64,000 bases of DNA, taken from an uncultured Chloroflexota bacterium. GTDB lineage: Bacteria > Chloroflexota > Anaerolineae > Anaerolineales > Anaerolineaceae. The translations under genes and the position numbers were made by a program. The stretch is from NCBI GenBank assembly GCA_902774215.1, contig CACYHU010000006.1, forward strand, positions 51,899-115,898, read 5' to 3'. Below the pieces are notes generated by a model that made no database searches, was not told the origin of the DNA, and saw nothing but the letters and a program-made list of their open reading frames with translations. Shown here one piece after another: positions 53,901 to 61,563 of this stretch (position 1 is its first letter; every line of letters starts with the position of its first letter).

Positions 53901-56900
53901 TGACGGCAAGCTGAATGTGCTCCGCAGACCGGTTCAGGTTAAAGCGGATGATAAAAATAAGGTATACGGCGCAGCGGATCCCACGTTTACTGCAAAGGAA
54001 ACTGGCCTGATCGGTAAGGATAAAATCACCTATACATTAAGCCGTGAACCCGGTGAGGATGTCGGTACCTATATCATTACCCCGTCCGGTGATGAGGAAC
54101 AGGGCAACTATGTGGTGACCTATCTCCCCGGTACACTGGAAATCACGCAGCGTCCGCTTTCGATCATCGCAGATGACGGAACCAAGACATATGACGGTAA
54201 GGCGCTGACGGTCGGTACATTTAAGACCGGTGAAGGCAGAGACGATGACGGTAATCCGATCGGCGGCGGTCTGATCCCGGGTGACAGTGTTGTTGAGTCA
54301 TCCATAACCATTACCGGCAGCATTATCAATGTCGGTACGGAAACGAACGTCCTTTCTAAACAGGCTTCTATCACTAACGAGGATGGGAAAGACGTTACCG
54401 GCAACTACAGCATAAATTATGTCAATGGTCTGCTGACCGTAACGCCGGCGGCTGTTGTCGTGAAAGCCGATGATAAGACCAAGGTCTATGGGGACAAAGA
54501 TCCTGATCTGACCGCAAAGGTCAACGGTTTGATCAGCGAGGATGATGAGATCGCCTATACGCTCAGCAGGGCGGAGGGCGAAAATGTAGGACCGTACACC
54601 ATCACTCCGTCCGGTGCTGAGGAACAGGGCAACTATATCGTTTCTTACGAGACCGGTACCCTGACCATTACACCGAAGCCGCTTACCATCACTGCTCAAA
54701 ATGATACAAAGGTTTATGACGGTACTCCGCTGACGAAGAACAGCTATACCAAAACAGATCTTGCGGAAGGTGACGTACTTTCTGATGTGAGCGTGACCGG
54801 GTCCCGGACATATGTCGGCAAATCCGCTAATGTCCCGGGCGGCGGCGAAATAAAGAATAAGTCCGGTGATGTTGTAACCGGAAATTACACCATCTCTTAT
54901 CAGAACGGTGAACTGGAAGTAACAAAACGCAGTATAACTATCACTGCTGACAGTGCGTCGAAGATCTATGATGGTTCACCGCTGACGAAGAACAGCTATA
55001 CCACCAATACAGCTCCTGCCCCGGGTGACAAGATCCAAAGTGTCTCAGTGACCGGCAGCCAGACTGTGGTCGGGACTTCTCCGAATGTCGCTAAGGATGC
55101 AAAGATCTATCGCGGTGAAACGGATGTTACGGAAAACTATAATATTACCTATCTGCCGGGTGAACTGACGGTGACGCAGAACCTCTCCCTGGTCATCATT
55201 GCAGACAGCGCGGAAAAGGTCTATGACGGTACAGCACTCACAAAGAGCAGCTATACCTATACCGGGTTGGCTAAGGGCGACCGCATCGACAGTGTTACGG
55301 TGACCGGCAGTCAGACGAAGACAGGCACATCCGACAATGTTCTGTCTCCGGCGAAAATCGTCAATAGTGACGGTGTGGATGTGACGGCCAGTTATGCCAT
55401 CTCTTATAAAAACGGTAAGCTGGAAGTGAAGCCGAAACCGCTCACGATCACTGCGGCAAGCGATGTGAAGACCTATGACGGCACCCCGCTGACAAAGAAT
55501 TCTTACACGAAAACAGATCTGGCAGCGGGTGACGGGATCACGGCGATCACGGTCAGTGGTTCACAGACGAATGTCGGTGAATCACCAAATAAGGCGGGTG
55601 ATGTGACGATCCGCAACGGCGCAAATGAAGATGTAACGGATTGCTATGTCATCACCTGTGTTGACGGTTCCCTGAAAGTGACTCCGAAGACACTGACCAT
55701 TACCGCCGGCTCCAACCATAAGGAATATGACGGCAGGGCCCTGACAGAAAACAGCTATACCACTGATAATGGCCTCGTGGGTACGGATCAGATCGAGTCT
55801 GTGACCGTTACCGGTACGCAGACGCTGGTCGGCAGGTCCGCTAATGTCCCGAGTGCTGCGCAGATCGTCAATAACGGCGAGGACGTAACGAACAACTACA
55901 ATATAATCTATGCCAACGGTTCCTTGGAAGTCACGAAGAAACCGGTCACTGTCACTGCGGACAGCGATGCCAAGGTTTATGACGGTAAGGCATTGACCAA
56001 AAACAGTGCTTCAACCACCGAATTGGCTGAAGGCGACAGTCTTAACGCTGTGAAAGTGACCGGCAGCCAGACGAACGTCGGCTTTTCCGATAATGTCCCG
56101 GACGAGGCGAAGTTCATCAATGCAGGCGGGACCGATGTGACATTCTGCTATGACATCAACTATGATAATGGTGTTCTGCGTGTGACGCCGATGGCTGTTA
56201 CCATCACTGCCGGCAGCAGTTCAAAGGTCTATGACGGGAAAGCGCTTACGCTCAACAGCTATACTCATACAGATCTTGCGGAAGGTGACCGGGTCAAAAC
56301 CGTCACCATCACCGGCTCTCAGACGGTTGTCGGTGATTCCGCTAATGTTCCGTCCTATGCGCAAATCGTCAATGCATCCGGACAGAATGTGACCCGCAAC
56401 TATGCTGTCGGTTACGGCAATGGTATACTGAAAGTCACGCCGAAGGATCTGACGATCACTGCTGACAGTGGCAAAAAGATTTACGACGGTACGCCGCTCA
56501 CAAAGGACAGCTATACCAATTCGGATCTTGCTGAAGGCGACAGCATCGGGAGCGTCACCGTGACCGGCAGCCAGACGTTCGTCGGCAGCTCCGATAACGT
56601 CCCGAACGAGGCGAAGATCAGGAATAATGCAGGGAATGATGTCACGAACTGCTACAACATCAGCTACGTAAACGGCAATCTCGAAGTGACGCCGAAGACT
56701 TTGACCATCACCGCTGACAGCGATGAAAAGGTCTACGACGGCAAAGCCCTGACAAAGAATTCCTATACCAATACGGCACTTGCCGAAAACGACAGCATCG
56801 AAAGTGTTGTCGTGACCGGCAGTCAGACGATCGTCGGCAGCTCCTATAACACGCCGTCCGCGGCAAAGATCGTCAATAAGGCCGGGGAGGATGTGACTGC

Positions 56901-59900
56901 CAGCTATACCATCAGGTATGACCCCGGCACCTTGACCGTGACGCCGCGTAAAGCGGTTGTTGCGGCAGCCAGTGATGAAAAGGTCTATGACGGTACTCCG
57001 CTGACCAACAGCGGCTTTACCGGCCGTGACCTGGCGGAAGGCGACAGTGTCGAATCGGCCGTGGTTACCGGACAGCGTACGACTGTCGGAACTGCTGATA
57101 ATGTGGCAGGCTCCGCGAAAATCGTCAACGCAAACGGTGATGATGTGACGGCAAGCTATGCTGTCTCCTATGAAAAGGGCATCCTGAAGGTGACACCGAA
57201 GAAACTCGTCATCACTGCGGACAGCGATGAGAAGGTTTATGACGGGAAGACACTGCGGAAGGACAGCTACACAAGTACCGGTCTGGCATCCGGTGACAGC
57301 TTCTTCTCCGTAACGGTGACCGGTATGCAGACGCTTGTCGGCAAATCCGATAACGTTCCGGATAAGGCCGGGATCATCAATGCCGAAAGAGAAGATGTGA
57401 CCTCCAGCTATGAGATCGAATATGTAAACGGGACGCTGGAAGTCACACCGAAACCCATTACTGTCACTGCGGACAATGCTGTTAAAGTCTACGACGGTAC
57501 ACCTCTGACAAAAGACAGCTTTACCAGCACCGACCCCGCCTCAGGCGACAGAGTCGTCTCCGCGGTTGTGACCGGCAGTCAGACGGAAGTCGGGACCTCC
57601 GATAATGTCCCGTCTGAAGCGAAGATCCTCAGCAGGGGCGGAAATGATGTTACATTCTGCTATGACATCAAATATGCCAGCGGGACGCTGGAGGTTACTC
57701 CGAAAGTACTGACGATCACCGCTGACAGTGATTATAAGGTTTATGATGGTACTGCGCTGACCAAAAACAGCTATACCAATTCCGCGCTGGGAGCCGGTGA
57801 CACCATCACTTCCGTCACCGTTTCCGGTGCTCAAATCAATGTGGGAACAAACAAAAACGTACCGGACAAAGCGAAGATCGTCAATTCAGACGGTGAAGAC
57901 GTGACCTCCAGCTATGCGATCACTTATGTAAACGGCGAACTTGAGGTAACACCGAAACCGGTCACCATCACTGCCGGCAGCGATACCAAGGTCTATGACG
58001 GCACTGCTCTGACGAAGGACAGCTATACCAATACGGGCCTGGCAGCAGGCGACAGTATTGATGAGGTGAAAGTGACCGGCAGTCAGACAGTAGTCGGAAC
58101 TTCCGATAACAAGCCGTCTGATGCGGTGATCCTGAACGGAGCCGGTGAAAACGTGACTGCCAACTATGCGGTCACCTACACCAATGGAACGCTGGAAGTG
58201 ACGAAGAAGCCGCTGACGATCATCGCAGACAGCGATACCAGGGTTTATGACGGCACCGCCTTGACGAAAGACAGCTATGAGAACACAGCGCTTGCGGCAG
58301 GTGACAGCATCAGCTCGGTTACTGTGACCGGCAGTCAGACTGTCAAAGGCACCTCCAATAACGTTCCGCGTAATGCCGTGATCACTAACAGTGACGGTGA
58401 GAATGTGACAGAATGCTACGAAGTGAATTATGTCAATGGTACGCTTGAAGTCACACCGAAACCCGTTACGGTCACTGCTGACAGTGCTTCCAAGATCTAT
58501 GATGGTACGCCGCTGACAAAGAACAGTTATACAAATTCTGCACTCGCCGCCGGCGACAGCTTCTCAGTTGTGGTGGTCCGGGGCAGCCAGACCAATGCCG
58601 GCAGCTCTTACAACGTCGCTTCCGGTGCACGGATCGTCAATGCGAAGGGCACGGACGTAACCGACAGCTATGACATCACCTATGTCAAAGGATTGCTTGA
58701 AGTCACGATTTATCCTTCCCTTGTCATTACCGCGGCAAGCGACAGCAAGACTTATGATGGCAAACCGCTGACCAAAGACGGTTATACCAGTTCTGTGCTG
58801 ATGCCGGGTGATACGCTGGTCTCTGTTGTCGTGAGAGGGACCATCACCAATGTCGGTAATGTACCGAATGTTCCTTCAGCGGCTGAGATCCTCAACGCCA
58901 ACGGCGAAGATGTGACCGGAAATTACAGGATCACCTATGTTCCGGGTACATTGGTCGTGAAATCCCGCACTGTCCGGATCACTGCCGCAAGCGCTGCAAA
59001 GGTCTATGACGGCACGGAACTGACCAAAGACGGTTACAGTGTTTCAGGACTCTTAGACGGTGAGCGCATCTCCTCCATTACCGTGGATGGCGCGCAGACC
59101 GAAGCCGGCCGTCATGCCAATGAAGCTTCAGGTGCCGTGATCGTGAATGCGGATGGTAAAGATGTCACAGCGAATTTCAACATCGAATATATTCCGGGTG
59201 AACTTGTTGTGACAAAGCGTCCCCTTACGATCACCGCGGATAATGGCAAAAAGGTTTATGACGGCAGCGTGCTGACTGCTGATGGTTACACCGCGTCCAA
59301 TGTGGCACCGGCTGATGCAGTCGGTTCTGTCACCGTGACCGGCAGCCGGTTGACAGTCGGTACTTCCGATAATGTCCCATCCGATGCGGTCATTGTGAAC
59401 AGATCCGGCGATGACGTGACGCATAACTATACAATTAAATATATCGACGGTACGCTGGAAGTCACTCCGAAACCGATAACCATTACCGCTGATGGTGCTG
59501 AAAAGGTCTATGACGGCAGACCGCTGACGAAGGATACTTATACCAATACAGCTCTTGCTGCGGGTGATGAAATCAGCAGAGTGACCTTAACCGGCAGTCA
59601 GACGAATGTCGGCAGCTCCCCGAATGTCCCGTCTGATGCGGTCATCCGCAATAAAGCCGGTGATAATGTGACCGAAAACTACAGCATCCGCTATGTGGAA
59701 AATACCCTGTCTGTGACGCCGAAGACGATCGTGATCACAGGCGGTGATGCTGAAAAGATCTATGACGGCAGGGAACTGACAAGTGATGACTTCAGCAGCT
59801 CCGGCCTTGCGGACGGCGACAGCGTTGATTCTGTTACCGTTACAGGCGGACAGACTGATGCCGGCACCGGTCCCAATACACCTGATGAAGCGGTCATCAA

Positions 59901-61485
59901 AAATGCGGACGGTGAAGATGTGACCTCCAACTACAAGATCGTCTATGAAGATGGTACGCTGACGGTCACAAAGAAACCGATCATCATCACAGCCGGCAGT
60001 GACAAAAAGGTTTATGACGGTAAGCCGCTGACGAACGATGAATACGCGTCTTCTGCTGAAGATGGGGAAGGTACCGGACTTGCTGATGGCGATTCGATTA
60101 AATCCGTAAAGACTGATGGCAGTCAGACAAATGTCGGGAAATCTTCGAACGTTCCATCTGATGCCGAGATCGTGGACGGAGACGGCAGAGACGTGACCGG
60201 TAACTATGACATCACCTATGTTGACGGCACACTGGAAGTCACGCCGAAGGTCGTCACCGTAACTGTTCATGACCAGACAAAGGAATACGGACAGAAAGAC
60301 GAAGATCCGGAAGTGACCGTCGAGGGCAATCTGAACAATGACCCGATCACGTATGAAGTGACCCGTGAAGAGGGCGAAGAACCGGGAACCTACCCGATCA
60401 CTCCTTCCGGTGAGGAAGAACAGGGCAACTACATTGTGGTCTATGTGCCCGGCACGCTGACGATCACTTACAATCCGAGCGCCGCGACGATTGAAAAGGT
60501 CTGGGTCGATGATAACAACCGTGACGGTATCCGCCCGGTCTCCCTGGCTGTGACGCTGACAGGCAGCGATGGTTCCGTGAGGACACGCCGTCTGAATGAT
60601 GCCAATGGCTGGACCGTAACGATCGATGACCTGCCGCTTTACTACAACGATGAGCCGATCCGTTACACCTGGTCTGAAGAAATGATCGAGGGTTATACAC
60701 TCATTGAAACAGTGAACGGCAATAATGCGGTCTTCTCTAATGTGCATGAGGTTGCCCGTACAGCTGTTTCTGTCCGCAAGGTCTGGGATGACAGGAACAA
60801 CGCCGGCGGTATGCGCCCGGATGCGCTCAGCGTGAGACTGCAGAGCAATGGTTCAGTGATCCTCTCCGCGACCCTCAATGCTGATAACGGCTGGTCCGCA
60901 ACCGTGAATAACCTGCCGCTCTACGAAAACGGCAGTCCGGTCGAATACAGCTGGACGGAGCAGACCATCGGCGGTTACTACCCGGTCAGCGCTGTCAAGT
61001 CCGGCAGTCAGACGACCTTCACGAACAGCAATATCTATACGCTGACCATCCATTATGTTTATGAGAATGGTGAAACGGCAGCCGGGGATTATTTCGCGGA
61101 ACAGCCCGCAGGTGTGACCTTTGCGGTTGATTCTCCTGTTATCACCGGATATACCGCAAGTCAGACTGTTGTGACCGGCACACAGCCGGCCGGCAATATT
61201 GAGATCACGGTCGTTTATAAGGCTGAAGATCCCGCTGATATTCCGGTGCTGATCCCGACACGGACGCCCACTCCGGGTCCGGAACCCACACCTGTGCCGA
61301 CGGTGGTCCCGCACGATGAACCGGAACCGCAGAAGGATGTACCTGAACCGCGTCATGCTGAACCGGATGAGGAACACCCGGTCGTGGTCGCCGAACCGAA
61401 TATCCTGGTCGACATTGATGATCTGGAAACGGCTTTGGGTCTTGGTGAAGTGTTTATCAACAACAGCGGTTACGCTCTCGAATAA
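47992..61485 (+). CDS. Giant repetitive surface protein (InlB-like, Cna-B, DUF11, MBG, MucBP domains)
   Basis: About 4497 residues. A signal-type helix (residues 7-23) is followed by a unique region. InlB/Listeria-Bacteroides beta-grasp repeats come next (~278-740 and ~960-1013; 'GY.FLGWA....LYAVW'), then a Cna-B domain (~1016-1121). Seven DUF11 repeats cover ~1122-1890 and about 27 MBG-like repeats ~1892-4161 (core KVYDGTALTKNSYT). Two more Cna-B domains with the W.D....RP and W.E hallmarks follow (~4162-4346), then a MucBP-like module (~4349-4413) and a Pro-rich tail ending GLGEVFINNSGYALE. Cna-B domains may self-crosslink by isopeptide bonds. No LPXTG and no C-terminal helix, so the attachment mode is unclear. 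A stalk-like adhesin or sheath component is likely. ATG 47992 has AAGG 8 nt upstream. Confidence 0.9.
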   Translation: MRKNTVVTMIIIMLLSLFALGMNQVSEPELQNAVSDGIWVADTIEGFNNAYLIVFNSDAGTHSYVVQDGVSFGKLLPEVPPRESCLGYWLIDGTTDSFLTSGTPLTRDLSVSAYYEYIDGAGDYMAGRSGILMRYSDKDKPADDHTGNNDKQLVSSEVDSNGSLKRVMASKVTADNEPPVWFFDYAGLYGSNENVSLYYVRSSLGYLKVEGNSLKISSDPVKLLVLLLEDDGVCISSENNAYSQDWANGKIKDFKNYFSDSQKFYLYNGTFGNELVTLSFDPDGGNIIPVSLTDYKGKTVRIPGYYGNRYGYEFKGWARERRASEPEFMPNDVYTYEKDETLFAVWERIAPVSVFIDPNGGTPAEGYAFNQYPGVEIDWSKYPVENGQHELLGWAFERDASDPEYGPGETYIVGDEDKTLYAVWDVLVDVKANGGNGDVLLRYAPDTEIDLSAINVSKGEHQLLGWAESAGGEIKYQPDAKLTAKADLTLYAVWDNGKIYVAFYNYDGSVLSRHSYAPDETPGTLPVPAVSSRGEDYEFLGWTTIEGDSEPQLTPEQTAIQAPDADTYYYQVWKHWVTVTFEAENAQTNPDKMRLAAGAGFLLSEIEIIQSAEDGRLFSYWTDGLNFYLQTGTLLVPDHDVTLKAVWKSPLYTIKFDKNGGNAAAPASEKLRYGEILEHLPEYSGTKTGYDFLGWAEGKDRNVDKDPNGTDTKHYLKIYRPGESYQMNYEKDIVLYAYWNPKTVNQKEGVKFGLRLDGVIPNEPSGFSIGEYSTQYYAGHVSDEIHNPGNVFKWGIQPTQEWVYDLDTDEGDLIGYYKDNAVVQALGYNVPSLDEVKRMSDNSFDPEKQFVIWYVLKYHGRSAKDYVVEGSPSCPEGSEIDAQGFCLNADGKRFNETGGDNRNGQKLWNVDGVIVNKKNIWVNYEPGLSGITVLNMPARYSMYIQKNRQGEPIAKNIKVGATFMKNEFKPYKPEAKDYIFLGWKVKGGDDTLYPQMENYSLTDNVTFVAQWRRPSAVNSSVSKIWSGDDGYGVRPDSITVSLWQQVGSASPSRTSVSVTLPTEDDKWSYTVSGLPQFSSETATTTGTPITYFWRENTVPDRYVETHDDTNNSTYITNTFTPNPSLNVVKTADPENGVEAGDTVTYTVVVTNNGNVTVSDIRMKDTLYEALSSEEAFTLQPAGSKEFTYTYTVTQADVDAGKIDNTVTAAGKDPRNDDVSDSDDATVTTVAANPAITVVKTADPTSGVEAGDTVTYTVVVTNNGNVTVSSIEMEDTLVKLNAAPFDLAPGESKNDITYTYKVTQADVDAGKIDNTATATGKDPKNDDVTASDDAEVTTVAAAPAITVVKTADPTSGVIVGDTVTYTVVVTNSGNVTVSNISMSDTLVELSVEPFDLAPGQSKEDIIYTYTVTQADVDAGQINNTATATGKDPKNDDVTASDDAEVTTVAADPAITVEKTANPTSGVIVGDMVTYTVVVTNSGNVTVSNIIMSDTLVELSVEPFDLAPGQSKDNITYTYTVTQADVDAGKIDNTAAAAGKDPRNNNVTASDDATVTTVAADPAITVAKTASPASGVEAGAAVTYTVVVTNSGNVTLTHVNLTDTLVTLDEESYTLAPGGSETVTYQYVVTQSDVDNQLITNTVTAEGTAPDNSTVEDDATANVTPVAADPELTVVKTADPTSGLEAGDTVSYRVVVTNTGNVTVHDIYFTDTLVEQNAAPFTLAPDGTRTFEYTYTVQQSDVDAGQIDNTAEAKGLDPQNNEVKDDDDAEVTTLRHPEISVTKTTAIHDGYKLGDTVNYKIVVKNTGNLTLSNITVTDDLTRTRWTDITLAPGESTTLTDTYIIKASDVADAGSANTPDDLAGKEVVNTASASGTDPFDVTVTDSDNEKINTVKIPLTIRAASDEKTYDGEALTNNGWEHIAGVLADENTISSVTVTGSRTDFGSSPNAASGAVILDGGKNNVTAAYAISYIDGKLNVLRRPVQVKADDKNKVYGAADPTFTAKETGLIGKDKITYTLSREPGEDVGTYIITPSGDEEQGNYVVTYLPGTLEITQRPLSIIADDGTKTYDGKALTVGTFKTGEGRDDDGNPIGGGLIPGDSVVESSITITGSIINVGTETNVLSKQASITNEDGKDVTGNYSINYVNGLLTVTPAAVVVKADDKTKVYGDKDPDLTAKVNGLISEDDEIAYTLSRAEGENVGPYTITPSGAEEQGNYIVSYETGTLTITPKPLTITAQNDTKVYDGTPLTKNSYTKTDLAEGDVLSDVSVTGSRTYVGKSANVPGGGEIKNKSGDVVTGNYTISYQNGELEVTKRSITITADSASKIYDGSPLTKNSYTTNTAPAPGDKIQSVSVTGSQTVVGTSPNVAKDAKIYRGETDVTENYNITYLPGELTVTQNLSLVIIADSAEKVYDGTALTKSSYTYTGLAKGDRIDSVTVTGSQTKTGTSDNVLSPAKIVNSDGVDVTASYAISYKNGKLEVKPKPLTITAASDVKTYDGTPLTKNSYTKTDLAAGDGITAITVSGSQTNVGESPNKAGDVTIRNGANEDVTDCYVITCVDGSLKVTPKTLTITAGSNHKEYDGRALTENSYTTDNGLVGTDQIESVTVTGTQTLVGRSANVPSAAQIVNNGEDVTNNYNIIYANGSLEVTKKPVTVTADSDAKVYDGKALTKNSASTTELAEGDSLNAVKVTGSQTNVGFSDNVPDEAKFINAGGTDVTFCYDINYDNGVLRVTPMAVTITAGSSSKVYDGKALTLNSYTHTDLAEGDRVKTVTITGSQTVVGDSANVPSYAQIVNASGQNVTRNYAVGYGNGILKVTPKDLTITADSGKKIYDGTPLTKDSYTNSDLAEGDSIGSVTVTGSQTFVGSSDNVPNEAKIRNNAGNDVTNCYNISYVNGNLEVTPKTLTITADSDEKVYDGKALTKNSYTNTALAENDSIESVVVTGSQTIVGSSYNTPSAAKIVNKAGEDVTASYTIRYDPGTLTVTPRKAVVAAASDEKVYDGTPLTNSGFTGRDLAEGDSVESAVVTGQRTTVGTADNVAGSAKIVNANGDDVTASYAVSYEKGILKVTPKKLVITADSDEKVYDGKTLRKDSYTSTGLASGDSFFSVTVTGMQTLVGKSDNVPDKAGIINAEREDVTSSYEIEYVNGTLEVTPKPITVTADNAVKVYDGTPLTKDSFTSTDPASGDRVVSAVVTGSQTEVGTSDNVPSEAKILSRGGNDVTFCYDIKYASGTLEVTPKVLTITADSDYKVYDGTALTKNSYTNSALGAGDTITSVTVSGAQINVGTNKNVPDKAKIVNSDGEDVTSSYAITYVNGELEVTPKPVTITAGSDTKVYDGTALTKDSYTNTGLAAGDSIDEVKVTGSQTVVGTSDNKPSDAVILNGAGENVTANYAVTYTNGTLEVTKKPLTIIADSDTRVYDGTALTKDSYENTALAAGDSISSVTVTGSQTVKGTSNNVPRNAVITNSDGENVTECYEVNYVNGTLEVTPKPVTVTADSASKIYDGTPLTKNSYTNSALAAGDSFSVVVVRGSQTNAGSSYNVASGARIVNAKGTDVTDSYDITYVKGLLEVTIYPSLVITAASDSKTYDGKPLTKDGYTSSVLMPGDTLVSVVVRGTITNVGNVPNVPSAAEILNANGEDVTGNYRITYVPGTLVVKSRTVRITAASAAKVYDGTELTKDGYSVSGLLDGERISSITVDGAQTEAGRHANEASGAVIVNADGKDVTANFNIEYIPGELVVTKRPLTITADNGKKVYDGSVLTADGYTASNVAPADAVGSVTVTGSRLTVGTSDNVPSDAVIVNRSGDDVTHNYTIKYIDGTLEVTPKPITITADGAEKVYDGRPLTKDTYTNTALAAGDEISRVTLTGSQTNVGSSPNVPSDAVIRNKAGDNVTENYSIRYVENTLSVTPKTIVITGGDAEKIYDGRELTSDDFSSSGLADGDSVDSVTVTGGQTDAGTGPNTPDEAVIKNADGEDVTSNYKIVYEDGTLTVTKKPIIITAGSDKKVYDGKPLTNDEYASSAEDGEGTGLADGDSIKSVKTDGSQTNVGKSSNVPSDAEIVDGDGRDVTGNYDITYVDGTLEVTPKVVTVTVHDQTKEYGQKDEDPEVTVEGNLNNDPITYEVTREEGEEPGTYPITPSGEEEQGNYIVVYVPGTLTITYNPSAATIEKVWVDDNNRDGIRPVSLAVTLTGSDGSVRTRRLNDANGWTVTIDDLPLYYNDEPIRYTWSEEMIEGYTLIETVNGNNAVFSNVHEVARTAVSVRKVWDDRNNAGGMRPDALSVRLQSNGSVILSATLNADNGWSATVNNLPLYENGSPVEYSWTEQTIGGYYPVSAVKSGSQTTFTNSNIYTLTIHYVYENGETAAGDYFAEQPAGVTFAVDSPVITGYTASQTVVTGTQPAGNIEITVVYKAEDPADIPVLIPTRTPTPGPEPTPVPTVVPHDEPEPQKDVPEPRHAEPDEEHPVVVAEPNILVDIDDLETALGLGEVFINNSGYALE
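51355..53660 (+). repeat. Seven tandem DUF11 coding repeats
   Basis: Each starts near a 'VKTADPTSGVEAGDTVTYTV' motif. Repeats 2 to 5 begin at 51691, 52018, 52345 and 52672, an exact 327-nt (109-residue) period, and copies 2-4 are almost identical at DNA level. This suggests recent duplication or gene conversion. Copy 7 is the most diverged. Confidence 0.85.
53665..60475 (+). repeat. About 27 tandem MBG-like coding repeats
   Basis: Two kinds alternate early and then settle. One is a YDG type (K-x-YDG-x-x-L-T-K), about 24 copies of mostly 84 residues (252-nt period, for example 55222, 55474, 55726). The other is a YG type (KVYGDKDPDL ... EEQGNYIVSY), three copies: two near the start and one at the end. 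Repeat boundaries carry 'GTLEVTPKPLTITADS'. Confidence 0.85.
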
Positions 61486-61500
61486 TGTAATAAATTGAAT

Positions 61501-61536
61501 ATGCTGCCGGTTCAGACCGGCAGCATATCATGTTTT
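61501..61536 (+). terminator. Hairpin after the giant gene
   Basis: ATGCTGCCGGT/ACCGGCAGCAT, 11-bp perfect stem with loop TCAG, followed by ATCATGTTTT. The weak T-run suggests partial termination and some read-through into the solute-binding protein gene. Confidence 0.7.
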
Positions 61537-61563
61537 AATTGACTGAAAGCGAGGTTAGTCATT

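Noticed and set aside
53665..60475. CRISPR-like regular array
   Set aside because: The 252-nt units are in-frame protein-coding repeats, not short repeats with unique spacers.
59587..60747. 386-codon minus-strand ORF and similar ones opposite the giant gene
   Set aside because: They arise from codon bias of the MBG repeats and repeat with the same period; no start signals.
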